Shown: positions 34,700 through 45,596, counted from the stretch's first letter. The stretch: 64,000 nucleotides of DNA from Haemonchus contortus (GCA_000469685.2 LS997567.1:20519608-20583607); one strand, 5' to 3'. Made by a program: numbers and translations. Notes: generated from the sequence alone by a model not told the origin.

Positions 34700-35640
34700 T
34701 AGCTACTGCAAACAATTAATTTTGTTAAGAAGTTACGAAATTTGATTACTGCTGCGCAACGAGCTGGTATTGACTCAACGAGCTTCTGAAAAATGGCCGT
34801 CGGCATGGCGTTTCATTGCTTCGTGTGTAAAGCAAACTTCTGATCCCGTGCTGCAGAGCTACTTGACACACCTCTCTCCATTCTCCCCTATAGGTGCTTT
34901 ATCAAATTGAGGTATGGAGATTGGCTCGGTCAATATGAAAGTCTCACATTATTCTGCCGGAATGCGCCCTCTGAATGGGAAGTGAGATTCGAGCCACTGT
35001 TTCATTGCAAAACCCATTCGGCTGGCATGCTCTCTTCCGCCCATGGTAGAATTTTTCAATGACCACCAGTCATTCTGCCTTCGGAGAATAGGGCCTATTA
35101 CACTGAAAGATATCACGCCGTGCACCATCACCGATCATCCCTCGTGCTCGACAGAGGATTCGCCGTATCTTCGTGGTATCTTTCATCAGTAGGTCGCCTC
35201 ACATACTCGATACCATTAGATCCAATTAGGTTGAACCCGTTTCCATTGGCTAAGAAGATCATTACTACGCTTGCTCCATGCCCAGCGCAGGTGGTGGCGA
35301 GCAAACTCCACTCTTGCCCTTCGGTTCTCCGTGTTGATGAGCGTTTTTTAGCCGGGCGCCTCCTAATCAACTTTGCTGCATAAAGCATCCCTGCAACAGT
35401 CCGCTGCTGATATTTAGTCCACCAGCGGCATTTAGATCAGCCGCGATGTCAACGCGTAGCGTAGGATCGACTTTTAAGAGTTACGAGGCAATACGCGTCC
35501 CTACTCACAAGTCCTCGCGACTTCCCTATGACTGAAGTTGAACGCGATATGTTCCTGTTGGCACGTTCCCGCAGCAGTGTCTCTTGTGCCGCAGATTTGT
35601 CCCTCTGCCGTATCACTGAATGCCCAAAGCTCCTTATCAA
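34700..35640 (-). pseudogene. Tc1-like transposase relic
   Basis: Minus strand. GMLYAAKLIRRRPAKK (about 35385) is the end of the second helix-turn-helix. FLANGNGFNLIGSNGIEYVR (about 35250) is the first catalytic block, normally W-S-D-E-x-x-F-x-L-x-x-S-D-G. Here D-E has become A-N, so the first aspartate is lost. RPTDERYHEDT and MVHGVISFSVIGP (about 35130) follow, then MGFAMKQWLESHFP (about 35010). A C-terminal KLVESIPARCAAVIKFR lies near 34770. Frameshifts are frequent. Tc1-type proteins move DNA at TA, and this copy is dead. Confidence 0.75.
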
Positions 35641-36025
35641 TGCTGTGCGACAGTTTCTTCCCGCACATCCCGAAGAAGCACTTCTGCCACTTCGAGTTCA
35701 GCGTATGCTTCCGTGAGACCTACATTGGATCGCTGATCGGGAGCAACCTTCCTCAACTACAATCGCAATCGCCGTTCCGCATTAGTAGGAAGGATTCAGC
35801 TCGTCGACGCAGCAAGTTCGGCGCTCGCAGCTTACAGTGTTTGGTCCGACAACAGAGCATCACACGGAGTTTCGGTTATTTTCCTTGTATGGGCGCCTCC
35901 ACTTCGGTTGATGATCAATACTGATACGATGTTGGTTCAGTGAGGATGGACACGATGTCGAACGGTCCACACCTGGGTCGTCCATTCAACCATTCTGATA
36001 CGGAACAGAATAGCAGAAGCGGCCT
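35641..36025. other. No gene assigned
   Basis: Codon-like and GC-richer than its surroundings, but I could not fit the frames to a family. It may be the upstream part of the Tc1 relic or of the unassigned frame starting at 36026. Confidence 0.4.
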
Positions 36026-36781
36026 ATGACCCTGAACGTCAGACTCTCGCTGTCGAGTTACACTCCGAACCTCACCACCATTAATCAGTTATTCGAGCTA
36101 TTCGATGTCATGCAATGCGTTCAAACGCCAACGAAGCTTTTTGTGCCGATGTGCGTTCGCCTGGCTCGTGCACCGACCGGCACCGATCCCGTTTTCAAGT
36201 GAATAGCCGACTATACGTTTTCCAGCAACATCAGTAACCCAGACATTAGATCGAGAGCAAACACCGCTCTCGATCTAGTATATTCCAGTCGTCCACACCC
36301 GGCAGAAGAACCTCTGCAAGGCGGAGCTCTTCCGACCAATATCACCTTGGATTCGGCTAATCTCTGTCTTCGCGACGATCGAATGGCAGTGCAAATGGGC
36401 CACGGCAAACACCCAGTTCTAGCTATTCAGGCCGCCTTCGGTACAAACCCTTATCGCCGCCCGATTCGCAAAACAGGGCAAGTTGGTCCTCCTGACATCA
36501 ACGACGAATGTGGCCGTCGCCCAATTCACCGGAACACTGCTGAGCTGGACGAATACAAACGTCTAAAAGTCCCTAGATTCTTGGCCGATCCAGCACTCCG
36601 AGAACGCGCACCGTCTACTCCCACAGATCTTCACCACGGTCTCCGGGGTATATTGGCCAAATTTACAGACGCGCTTGTACGATCGAGGCGACTTCTCACG
36701 GATCACGCTCATAGCCGAACATCGGTCGAACGTTTGTTAGGATCCCAAAGCTACTTCGAACCTGACGGAAGAACACCGTGA
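36026..36781 (+). pseudogene. Unassigned reading frame with one in-frame stop
   Basis: From ATG at 36026 (first stop upstream at 36011) the frame runs 252 codons to the stop at 36779-36781, with a single TGA at 36200-36202. The downstream half (36347-36781) is 144 codons with its own ATG. The product is hydrophilic and rich in Arg and Pro, with no signal peptide, membrane segment or catalytic motif that I recognise. Base composition is richer in GC than the flanks. It lies between a Tc1 relic and the tRNA-like arm at 36960. It could be a decayed ORF of an unidentified element, a host gene fragment, or a chance frame in GC-rich DNA. Confidence 0.35.
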
Positions 36782-36959
36782 TTAGTACCGGATCGCAGAG
36801 AACCACAATTTTGAAGATACGGAGGTCGTGAGGATGATGCTCCGTGTGCGGTTCCACGACATGTACGACAACGTCGTCCCTGTTGAGTACTACACGTGCA
36901 TGAACAACAACGACAACTCAAAGACATCTTGCGCCGTCTCAGCGTTCCGCCTCTGGCTG

Positions 36960-37290
36960 ATACACTGGAAAGCACAAGTACGGGTTTGAGTCCCGTTCCA
37001 AATTGAAATTTTGTCCATAAAACGCCAATCTTCGGAAGCGTACTGCAGCGAAGTAAGATCAGTTTGAAAAAAATCAAGTCGAAACATAAACGGCTCAAGA
37101 CTTTCTCCTACTTTGAAACTTAAGGCTTCATAATAACCACGGTGGTTTTTTGTGCCTTTATTTCCCTTAGCCCCTAGAAATTCATATTCTAGAAAACAAG
37201 ATTTTTTGGTGGAAACCCCTTCGCGCTCTTCAATCCTAGTGTATACTGCTTGATATTAGGACGATTGGCTGCAGCACTCACAATTATTGA
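36960..37290 (+). mobile_element. tRNA-derived repeat, second family, left copy
   Basis: This roughly 330 bp recurs inverted at 40610-40962. It begins with a tRNA-like T-arm (CGGGTTTGAGTCCCG near 36980, a B-box match) and continues with ATTTTGTCCATAAAACGCC and a shared tail through CCACGGTGGTTTTTTGTGCC to GCAGCACTCACAATT. No reading frame is conserved. The arms face each other across 3.3 kb containing an RTE relic and a MITE. Confidence 0.7.
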
Positions 37291-37299
37291 GAGCAACAT

Positions 37300-37554
37300 G
37301 TACTATAAAGGTCTCGATATGTAAAAAATGGAAACAACTGGTTTGCTTCACGAATTTTTTCTGGATCGCTGTGCAAAATACCAACTACCCACGCGATCCC
37401 CACCCATACGTGGATATGTCCGAGAGAGGACAGAAGGTATAAATCGACTCAGTATAGCGGAAGCAGACAGTCTATTCCATAAATCTTACTGCGGAAGCTC
37501 TCGAAAGCTAGCAAAGCTCACTCGTCAGCTAAAACGGGAGGTCATATAAGCGAA
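37300..37554 (+). other. Short open frame, unassigned
   Basis: The frame 37328-37549 (73 codons) is open but matches nothing I know. It directly precedes RTE sequence and might be part of its degraded upstream region. Confidence 0.25.
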
Positions 37555-38110
37555 GGTCGACGACTGGCTAGTATACATATCACCTCCGCTCAGCAGATGA
37601 CGTCGTGTTCATAACATCGAAAATATCGAGCAGCTAGAACGCATTGGCTTGTAAAAATATCGGTTTGCAACTGAATCTGGCGGAAAAGGTGTCAGGAGGA
37701 AATGAATAGGTTTGTTATGCTTTCTTTATGCTGATCGGAATGAACTTCGCATGGTCCTGCAACGTTTGCCTGATTCGGCTCAAGATGGTAGCTCGCAGAC
37801 TGAGCAGAATGAAATGAGCTGCATGGGGAGCATGAAGGATATTGGATAGAACAAAAATCATTCTTTTCTATCCCTTCTGCCGCCGTGTTTCGATATTGTT
37901 GTTCTTCCTGGTTCAGCTTACGCCTCAGAGACTTGTACACTAGACTTGCAGGTTGGATGAGCATGGTGGACTTTTTGACGTGCTCTAGGAAGGACAAAGC
38001 TCGATTTTTCGTACACACGGTAATTCAGAGGGTAATCGAGATTACCGGATTCCTCAAGCGATTTGATAAAATGGTGACATCGAAGAATTGAGGCGTGTCG
38101 ACCTGGCATG
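37555..38110 (+). pseudogene. RTE-type reverse transcriptase fragment
   Basis: HLRSADDVVFITSKISSS (about 37575) matches the RTE palm, with F-A-D-D altered to S-A-D-D. NIGLQLNLAEKV follows in order. FDIVVLPGSAYASETCT (about 37890-37940) matches the thumb (V-L-P-A-L-x-Y-A-S-E-T-W). Only scraps of the C-terminus remain after that. It is the same family as 54060-55550, which lacks this 3' portion. Confidence 0.65.
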
Positions 38111-38675
38111 CTAACTACAAGGTCAATCAACAATGGCTGGGTATGGTAGTGCCCGCATTCAAGGTACAGCTCACGACGAAAACGGTTCCTGAGAAATATC
38201 TCTCCGATGAAGCTCTGACGTCCCCGTAAATCATGTGTGGCGATAAATGACGCAGATAGGGCGTTATAAGGGGTCAGGGACTAGATCAGCTTGATGCCAC
38301 ACCCAGAGTCCTTTGAGATAGTGCGGCCTTTACGATGCGCTTCAACGGCTTCATTTCAAAGAACTCCCAGTTGGAAACTGAAAGAAGCAGGCGTGACCAA
38401 TGACATTAGTGAAAGGCAACTTCGGACGTCTGCTCATTTTAATAGGCTTACGGCTTTACGCAATCGGAACAACTGGAGTCTTGCCCGAAGCCATACATGT
38501 CATTCCCAGTCATGGTGGTCACGTACAATCTCTATTTCCACCACTTTTAAAACCTTCTTTTTCACGAAAACGAAAATTTTCTTGCTTTCTCCCCCACAGA
38601 CGTCCTATTCTTCACAACATCTTCGCTTTATACTTTGGAAAGGTTTCTCTAAATCATCGTAAACTGTGCCTTCAA
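38111..38675. other. No gene recognised
   Basis: Probably RTE C-terminal debris at its left edge. Frames 38291-38662 and 38400-38756 overlap on the same strand and show no known domain. Confidence 0.45.
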
Positions 38676-38895
38676 CCCATTGCGTGCCGCCCCTTTGCCT
38701 CTGCGTGCCCGCGTTTTGGTCCAAAATCACTTCAGAGTTTGAATGAGTTCCAATAGTGCATACTTTGCGATTCGCTCAGAAAACCGCTTTGTGTGGCAGC
38801 GGCTACACGCCGTGAGTCACGTCACCGTGTCGATTTTGAAGAAAACAGCGGGCACATGCGGTTGCCAACACAAAAACACTACGGTACGCAATGGG
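38676..38895. mobile_element. Small piggyBac-like MITE
   Basis: A 220 bp element with inverted ends CCCATTGCGTGCCG and CCCATTGCGTACCG. TTAA flanks the right end (38896-38899) and TCAA the left (38672-38675), one change from TTAA. Sub-terminal GTGCCCGC...TTTT..TCAAAATC is also inverted. CCC ends plus a TTAA target are the piggyBac hallmark. There is no coding capacity. Confidence 0.7.
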
Positions 38896-38899
38896 TTAA

Positions 38900-40609
38900 G
38901 ATTGTCAACATCCGAATTACTAGAACTGGGCATAATTGAGAACAGGTTGGTGGAACCGCGCCTGTGGTGGACTTGCCTGAGTAACTCGAAATAAAGACGA
39001 CTGAAGCTGTCCACTATAGAGCGCTACAGAATGATAGCTCACTTCAAGCAATTTTTGTAAACAATTTCAATTTTCAAACACTCGCCAAAAAAGCTTATCC
39101 GCGCTCCTAAAATTGTAGGATAAAGATGATAACGCTGGTCTTTTATAAAGCGGAACTTGATCTAATTGGCCTTGATCTGATTTGAAAAACTAGGGATGAT
39201 GCGGAATTCAGTTCAATCAACCTCGAAGAACTAGGGATTGGAACCAAACTTGGAGGTAGGTTTCATATATGAAAGTCTGTGAGCGTAGTATTCCTTACCT
39301 GTTCTTCATCCCTATTTTTTTGGCAGCAGCATGATCTCCTGCTAGCTGTGAAAAAATCTTCCCTAAAGATTTAGTCAGGTTTGCACGTAATGCTGTCCCT
39401 ACTAGATCCTTTCGAGTAAGTTTTGTATGAGTTGTATCAGTGAACCGACCCGGATAGGAGGATGGCTCGCTGTCGGGAGCGAACATCAAGCTGAGGTTTG
39501 ATCTTTGCATGTGTGATAGTCCCACAACACCAGATCTGCTCAGATGATGTGATTGACCTGGGCGTGTATGACAAGTTTATCTCTGAACTATCCGCGTGTG
39601 ATAGTGCGCCGTTTGCTCTTGCAGAACACTACGTAATGCTGTAGTATGTGACAGTTGATGGATCTCTTGTTGTTGCGAATTGCAACCCTATACAAGGTGT
39701 CAACTTGTCATCTATCATAATATACAAATGTAATGAAGATAAAACGAAATTATCTCTGTCTCACCACAGAAGAAAACTGCAAGCAAAAGTTGGGTCTACT
39801 GAATCATTGTCCGTCACACCCGCTTTGCTAATCGATTCTATTATAGTTGTTTTGTTAATTCTGAAACTTCTCCCTATTATATAATGAGAACCTCTCCTAT
39901 CTATCGGATTGTCCCATTCCGATCCCTTCTACATGGAGGGGACATTACTCTGCGAATGTCATCCTCACCAGGTATTCCAGATCGGAATACCTTGTTAAAG
40001 TTACAGTTTTTTACTCTACTCACCCAAGTAATTGCAACGGGCGAGAGTTAAAAGCCACCCTTTTCTCATGTGCGAAGCTGCATATTTTTTGTGTCTGAAA
40101 CAAAATAGGGAAGGCATCGGGAAATTGTCGCCCCTCTTTGTTGCGTCTGTGAGCCGCTGGTAGACGGTTTATAGCCAGAGATATCAGGAGGGTTCTGGTC
40201 GAACCGATTGAGACGGAGTGATGAGAGAGAAAAGTAGTCACTGGTTAATTATTGGGTTTATATACTGTGTTTACACCTAGAATGTCATATCAGCGTTCAA
40301 GGTTTTTGCAGTAATCTAGATACATAACACCTTCCCTTTTGAGAAGGAAATTGCATACAATTCTGATCTTTTCATATCACAATTGACGATAGGTCCTCTG
40401 ACGCGGATCCACTTGGAGACGTGCTGTCGGTCGCCGTGTGCGTGTCGATCGTCGTGGTTGGTAGTCATATCTGTTATCCACTGGTGCCTGCTTGGTTTGT
40501 TGTGTCGGTTCCGGTGTCAAGCTAGCTGATTAAAATAAAGGTGTCGGTTGCTGCGGCAGGTCGAACACTTCGAAAAGCGTATTTATGTCCTGGCGTTGTG
40601 TTATAGCAT
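38900..40609. other. No gene recognised
   Basis: No domain, tandem repeat or transposon end seen. The frame 39648-39884 ends in a hydrophobic stretch but has no supporting context. Confidence 0.45.
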
Positions 40610-40962
40610 CTAACAATTGTGAGTGCTGCAGCCAAGCGTCCTAATATCAAGCAGTATACACTAGGATTGAAGAGCGCGTCGGGGTTTCCACCAACATATC
40701 TTGTTTTCTAGAATATGGATTTCGAGGGGCCGAGGGAAATAAAGGCACAAAAAACCACCGTGGTTATTATGAAGCCTTAAGTTTCAAAGTAGAAGGAAGT
40801 TTTGAGCCTTTATGTTTCGTCTTGATTTTTTGTTAACTGCTCTTACTTCGCTACAGTACGCGTTCCGAAGATTGGCGTTTTATGGACAAAACTTTAATGT
40901 GGGACGCGACTCGAACTCGCACTTGTGCTTTCCGGGAACCGTGCTCTATCCTTATACCACAA
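40610..40962 (-). mobile_element. tRNA-derived repeat, second family, right copy
   Basis: Inverted partner of 36960-37290. On the minus strand it starts with a fuller tRNA-like block (40899-40960): TGGTATAAGGATAGAGC as A-box region and GAGTTCGAGTCGC as B-box region, about 35 bases apart. The shared body follows, to GCAGCACTCACAATTG at 40610. Confidence 0.7.
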
Positions 40963-41116
40963 GAAACCGTTTGCTCTCGCCTTCTTTATGGCTTATCAGC
41001 CCACACACGTACAACGTGTTGAGTCGGCCGGCCACTATCAGCATAGAACCGTCAAGCTGTAAAATTACATGGTAGAACTTTTTCTGGCTTGATGTTTTGT
41101 TAACTGTTGTTATTTT

Positions 41117-41290
41117 GCCACGGTGCAAGGGATATAGCGCGGTGCGCGGGAAACACAAGTACCGGTCCGAGTACCATCCGCACCATCCGAGACTGAAGTT
41201 TTGTTCATAAATCGCCAAGCTTGTGAGACTTTCGGAACGCGTACGGCGGTGAAATAACAGCAGTTAACAAAACATCAAGTCAAAACAGGT
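41117..41290 (+). mobile_element. tRNA-derived repeat, second family, third copy
   Basis: A tRNA-like block, GGTGCAAGGGATATAGCGC then CCGGTCCGAGTACC (41117-41190), is followed by TTTTGTTCATAAATCGCCAA and TTTCGGAACGCGTAC. These are the same words that follow the block in the other two copies. It stands head to head with the copy at 40610-40962, about 150 bases away. Confidence 0.65.
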
Positions 41291-41524
41291 CCTATGAAAA
41301 AAGCTTCCAGCTTAACGATTCAATGCAGATATTGGCCGACCTCACCACGTTGCAGTTGAATAGGACAACAGTGAGGGAAACACCGTGGAGCCGGTGAGCA
41401 AAAGCTCGTCTCTGGCTTTTCTCTGAAAAGCGTTCGCGAATTATTGAGGAGACGCAAATACTGATATGAGAACATTGGCTTTCTCTGATTGAACTTGGAC
41501 GAGGTTGGTAAAAAACTCTATTCC

Positions 41525-41561
41525 GGCTAACGTTTCGGCGTAGATCGCCTTCTTCAGAGCC
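41525..41561 (-). ncRNA. Hammerhead-ribozyme-like core, left arm
   Basis: On the minus strand: GGCT, CTGAAGA, A, GGCG-ATCTA-CGCC, GAAA, CGTT, AGCC. This gives the CUGANGA and GAAA core halves around a 4 bp stem II, and a stem I (GGCT/AGCC) that closes it. Stem III is reduced to the self-complementary ACGT, and there is one extra A before stem II. Hammerhead motifs are established in Penelope-like elements. Whether this copy cleaves, perhaps only as a dimer, is unknown. Confidence 0.5.
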
Positions 41562-42632
41562 TGAAAAGATCGAAGCAATTTATGACTACCCGACCAAACG
41601 CCTCTCAACTACCCTACGGAAATTTGACACCTCAGAGGTCATCACGCAATTGTAAGTTGGGCCACTTACCGTAGATCAGTCCGATGCTCGCGACCACTTA
41701 GAAGCCAGCAGCGGTCCAGTAAGCTTTTCGGACTGGATGTGATTCAGACTCACTGGTGGAAGGCCAACCTTATATACGGCCTCAGCTCCCACGTGATTGT
41801 GAGGCATTCTTCCCTCCGGTTAATTTTTGGCCTAGTGACCTGGATCAAGAATGCCTCGAGGATTTTTCGTGCGGGTGTTCGCGTGGCAAGACCTCGGCCG
41901 TGACCTCACTGTACCATTCGTCTCTGATGAGGTTAGCACTTCCATAAGGAAATGTCTGAGGAGGTCGGGTCTGGAAAATCCAGTTGCCATTTTGAATGTA
42001 CCCCCCTACAACCTGAAGCATCGGCTGGTTCGCAATCGGCTCTACGACCGCTCATGTACCACCCCTGACTGTGTGGTCCGCCCATCCGGCAAGGAAGGCG
42101 ACTGTACAATCGCAGAGGTGGTCTACAAGATCACATGTTGCAGCTGTGGAGAGGTTACGTCAGCGAAACATCAAGACCGCTATGCGTGCGCATCAAGGAG
42201 CACTTAGAGGGCAAGGTCATGTCACGCATATCAACTGCTTCAGGCGCCCACAGGGTGAACAATAATTACGGAGCCGACTTCGAGGTCACGGCCGAGGTAT
42301 TGGCGCGAGAATCGCAAACACCCGCACGAAAAATCCTCGAGATATTTTGGATCCAGGTCACTAGGCCAAAAATGAACCGGAGGGAAGAAAGCTTCACAAT
42401 CACGCGGGAGCTGAGGCCGTATATAAGTTTGGCCTTCCACCAGTGAGTCTGAATCACTTCCGGTCCGAAAAGCTTACTGGACCGCTGCTGGCTTTTAAGT
42501 GGTCGCGAGGATCGGACCGATCTACGGTAAGTGGCCCAACTTACAATTGCGTGATGACCTCCGAGGTGTCGAATTTCCGTAGGGTAGTTGAGGCGTTTGG
42601 TCGTGTAGTCATGAATTGCTTCGATCTTTCCA

Positions 42633-42669
42633 GGCTCTGAAGAAGGCGATCCACGCCGGAACGTAAGCT
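42633..42669 (+). ncRNA. Hammerhead-ribozyme-like core, right arm
   Basis: Plus-strand counterpart: GGCT, CTGAAGA, A, GGCG-ATCCA-CGCC, then GGAA in place of GAAA, ACGTA, AGCT. The change in the invariant GAAA would be expected to abolish activity. It pairs in position with the left-arm core. Confidence 0.45.
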
Positions 42670-42745
42670 GAAACAAAGGAAAAAAACGTCAAAAACGAAA
42701 AACGTCAACCTCGTCCGAGTTCAATCAGAGAAAGCCAACGTTTGC

Positions 42746-43675
42746 ACTATGCCGAGGTTTAGAGATAGCCGTACATGGCGATGTGAGAACAGTTTGCAAT
42801 ACTGCATTGCTCGCAACTCCAGAAGCAGCAAAGGAGGCAAGGAGGGGAAATGATGTGTAATGTTTTCTACGTCGACGGGTGTTATTATAAAAATTATAAA
42901 AAAACACCAATTATAAAAATAGTGAACACAATTCATCACTCTTTTCGCACTTTTTATATCTACCTTTACTTTACATGGATACCGGGAATTCCACGTTTCG
43001 TCCTATGCCAAAGGGTACCCAGCTAACGCAGGCATCACATGTCCATACCGCTTATCTACAATCCTATTCGGGAAGAACGAAAAATTTTTTCATGCCCGGT
43101 ATACACGACACTGCTTCACCCCTACTTCCGCACAGGTTTCATTCCTGGAAATCACGCATCAAGAGTGGAGTGCTCAAGAGAGACGACTTCTTCTAAGCGC
43201 GCAGCTATCAATAATAGTTTTACTCAAAATTTCGCTCGAATCCAACTGTAGGAAATGACGCATAAGAGATGTAATGGAAAACAGTCAGCAGAGTGTTTGA
43301 TGATGCCCGATATCGACATGTGAAAATGTAGAAGTTTTCTTTCCCTATCTCCTTCCCTCCTCTCTGAAGGTTCGATTAAACTGTGATCTGCTCCTTCATC
43401 ACACCCACCTAACATTTCAAACTCTTCATCGCGAATACGCGACTTTCTGCGGACTCAAACACAAACAGAAATACAAATAGAGCTACATAAATAGAGATTC
43501 AAAGAGACTCATATCATGAACACTGCACTTTCATCGGGACGAATGAAATCCAACTCACTTGAAGAACAACATTGCCTAGGTAGAGCATTTTAATGAACAC
43601 ATACAAGCATGTGACGTAATTTCCCCAACGTTTCGACACACATAGCCCTGAGACATCGGTCACCTGAAGATCACT
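42746..43675. other. No gene recognised
   Basis: Nothing recognised except CGAAACGTTGGGG on the minus strand at about 43628-43640, which resembles the 3' signature of Penelope-like elements. Confidence 0.4.
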
Positions 43676-43863
43676 TTAACACTTTTCACCATGGTGAGTA
43701 CTGGTTTGCTCCAGGAAAAAAATTTTCGAAACATCAACTTCTCGCTGGATTTCTAGCGCGTCCTCCATGTGCCCGGCTATCGTCTGTACTGTAGCTGCTC
43801 TGGCATCTGCGTCCATCATCCGAGCATCACATGCCATCTGGGTTAACGATTGTACGTTGATTC
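43676..43863 (-). CDS. Possible exon, unassigned
   Basis: On the minus strand a good nematode acceptor (CATTTCAG) ends at 43864. It is followed by 62 open codons (about INVQSLTQMACDARMMDADA onward) to TAA at 43676. The peptide is acidic, alanine-rich and probably helical. A donor-like CATG|GTGAAA lies near the end. An overlapping frame upstream, 43843-44058, could be an earlier exon or intron. I see no family match. It may be a transposon piece rather than a host gene. Confidence 0.25.
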
Positions 43864-44871
43864 CTGAAATGGCTGGTTTGGGTCGTGGCTAGTGTTAAAT
43901 CTTAGGCGTAATCCATTTATAAAGTACGAAATGCAAGTCGGTTCTTCGTAGTAAGGGTGAGAGAACATTCGTAAGCCCCCACCACACTCTTTTATCAGAA
44001 GACTCACGTCCCGATCACATTTTGCACGAACCGATTCACGTTGCAACGCATTCAGCACCCCAGAGAGCAGATTTTTATTAGAAAATGTTTTATTTTGCTG
44101 TGCTCTAGTGGGTTGTAGAAGTGGACCCCTCTCATGAAGTTAATACGTTGCGACTACCGATCGAGCATATTTCGAGCATACTAAGAACGCATTATTCCGA
44201 AGTGTGTTAATATATTTCACATTCACCATCATTGATGTTCCGACAGTGCATAATAGGCTTAGTTGCTATCATTGCACCGTTTGGTCTTCCCAACAAGCTC
44301 ATGAAAAAACGGTTACGATCAGCGCCAACAGCTGATCCATTTCAAGCTTCCGGTTCAAGAGAAGTACTGCTTCTTGTTACTGAAGACGTATATTTTTGAA
44401 AATCTTTGGTTAAGATAACGTAACTAGGTGAATGTGCGCTCACCTCAACACAAACCTCACAATTTCAATGCCATGCTTGTCTAGCATTTCGAACAGCGAA
44501 ATTACCCGCTGCTCACTTTATGTACAGCGCGATAAGACCTCACTATGCATTTTCCATAAGGTCCATTTAAACGAAAATGATCAAGAAATTCGCCGGCGTT
44601 AGGTAGGTGTAATGGTACGTATTGAAGAATGTGAGCAGCAATTCTATTTATGAACAACGAAATGCAGTCCAATGAAAAGCATCCCTTGCAGAGGTGATAG
44701 AAGATCCCAATTACTAGCATCAACTAATTTTTCACCACCGCCATACAAATTACTGTACAATTCTTAACTTAATAAATGATCTTCCACGCTATACAAGAGT
44801 TGTGATCAACTGGCGACTGCAAGTAGAAGTACAACTGTTCGGTAGTCAGTGTTAAGGTCCAAATCTCCTTA
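43864..44871. other. No gene recognised
   Basis: The minus-strand frame 43843-44058 (71 codons) has no recognised domain. The rest is AT-rich and featureless to my eye. Confidence 0.4.
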
Positions 44872-45342
44872 ATTCACACCTTCCTCGCACATCCACTCAC
44901 TCGCCTGTGTGGTGGATGACCTTCCTTGATTGGTTGGCTGGTGACCTTCCTGGCAGTCTCAGTATATTGATATTGATTTTATGAATTGAAAACTTTATAA
45001 TAACAGTAATAATAATAATAATTATTTTTGAAATTAGAAGTGCGAAAGGTCATTCTGTTGACTAGTTTGCCTGCAGGCAAATTTTGAAATGAACGCTTAC
45101 ACAATGCGATAAACTCTTTTCCCCTTTCCTACAATTTTCCCAATGATTACTTCAGCCTCCACAGCTTTTTGTGTAGCATCATTTCTGATTTCATTTTTTT
45201 GTTGTGCTTTATTTTACTTTTCATGCTTTAAATGTAATATTGTTACAAGTGAGCCTAGTGGTATGACAGAGAGGTCACCAGCCAACAAAGGGAGGTCAAC
45301 CCAGAGGCGAGTGAGTGGATGTGCGGGGAAGGTGAAGTGATG
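44872..45342. mobile_element. Foldback MITE with about 85 bp arms
   Basis: The left arm, 44872-44960, read on the minus strand as GGTCACCAGCCAAC...GGCGAGTGAGTGGATGTGCG.GGAAGGTG, matches 45262-45342 on the plus strand. The spacer of about 300 bp is AT-rich with (AAT)n near 45005 and has no coding frame. Target duplication not resolved. Confidence 0.75.
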
Positions 45343-45596
45343 GATCTGAGTTGACTCACCCCAACTGTTCTAGAGCTTCGAGATCGCCCAGTCTACTAGG
45401 AAAGAATCCATAAAGTATTCTCCGTCGACACCTACAGAAAGACGAGTTCACTGCTGCCTGAGGGTACGCGTTCTCTCGCAATCTTCTCATTGCCATTGTG
45501 CGTTCATTATGTTCGACAGCCTCACTTGGCTGTGCTTTTGTTACTTATATGCATGAATAAGTGTGTATCCCACAACAATGTTTATCCTACTATATA

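Larger units (their letters stand above)
41470..42745 (+). mobile_element. Penelope-like element fragment flanked by inverted repeats
   Basis: The centre (41886-42300) encodes, in the plus direction, VPFVSDEVSTSIRKCLRRSG, NLKHRLVRNRLYDRS and VVYKITCCSC, then, after a frameshift, YVSETSRPLCVRIKEHLEGK and the end of a GIY-YIG nuclease at about 42446. The tyrosines of VVYKI and YVSE are the GIY-YIG pair. The protein is the C-terminal nuclease of a Penelope-like retroelement. The 3' end of the coding region plus the untranslated tail (42304-42745) is repeated inverted at 41470-41886. Penelope-like elements are known for such complex terminal repeats. The reverse transcriptase is missing. Confidence 0.8.

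Noticed and set aside
40812..41218. Frames of 87-88 codons on both strands
   Set aside because: They translate the tRNA-derived repeat and similar frames appear wherever that repeat occurs.
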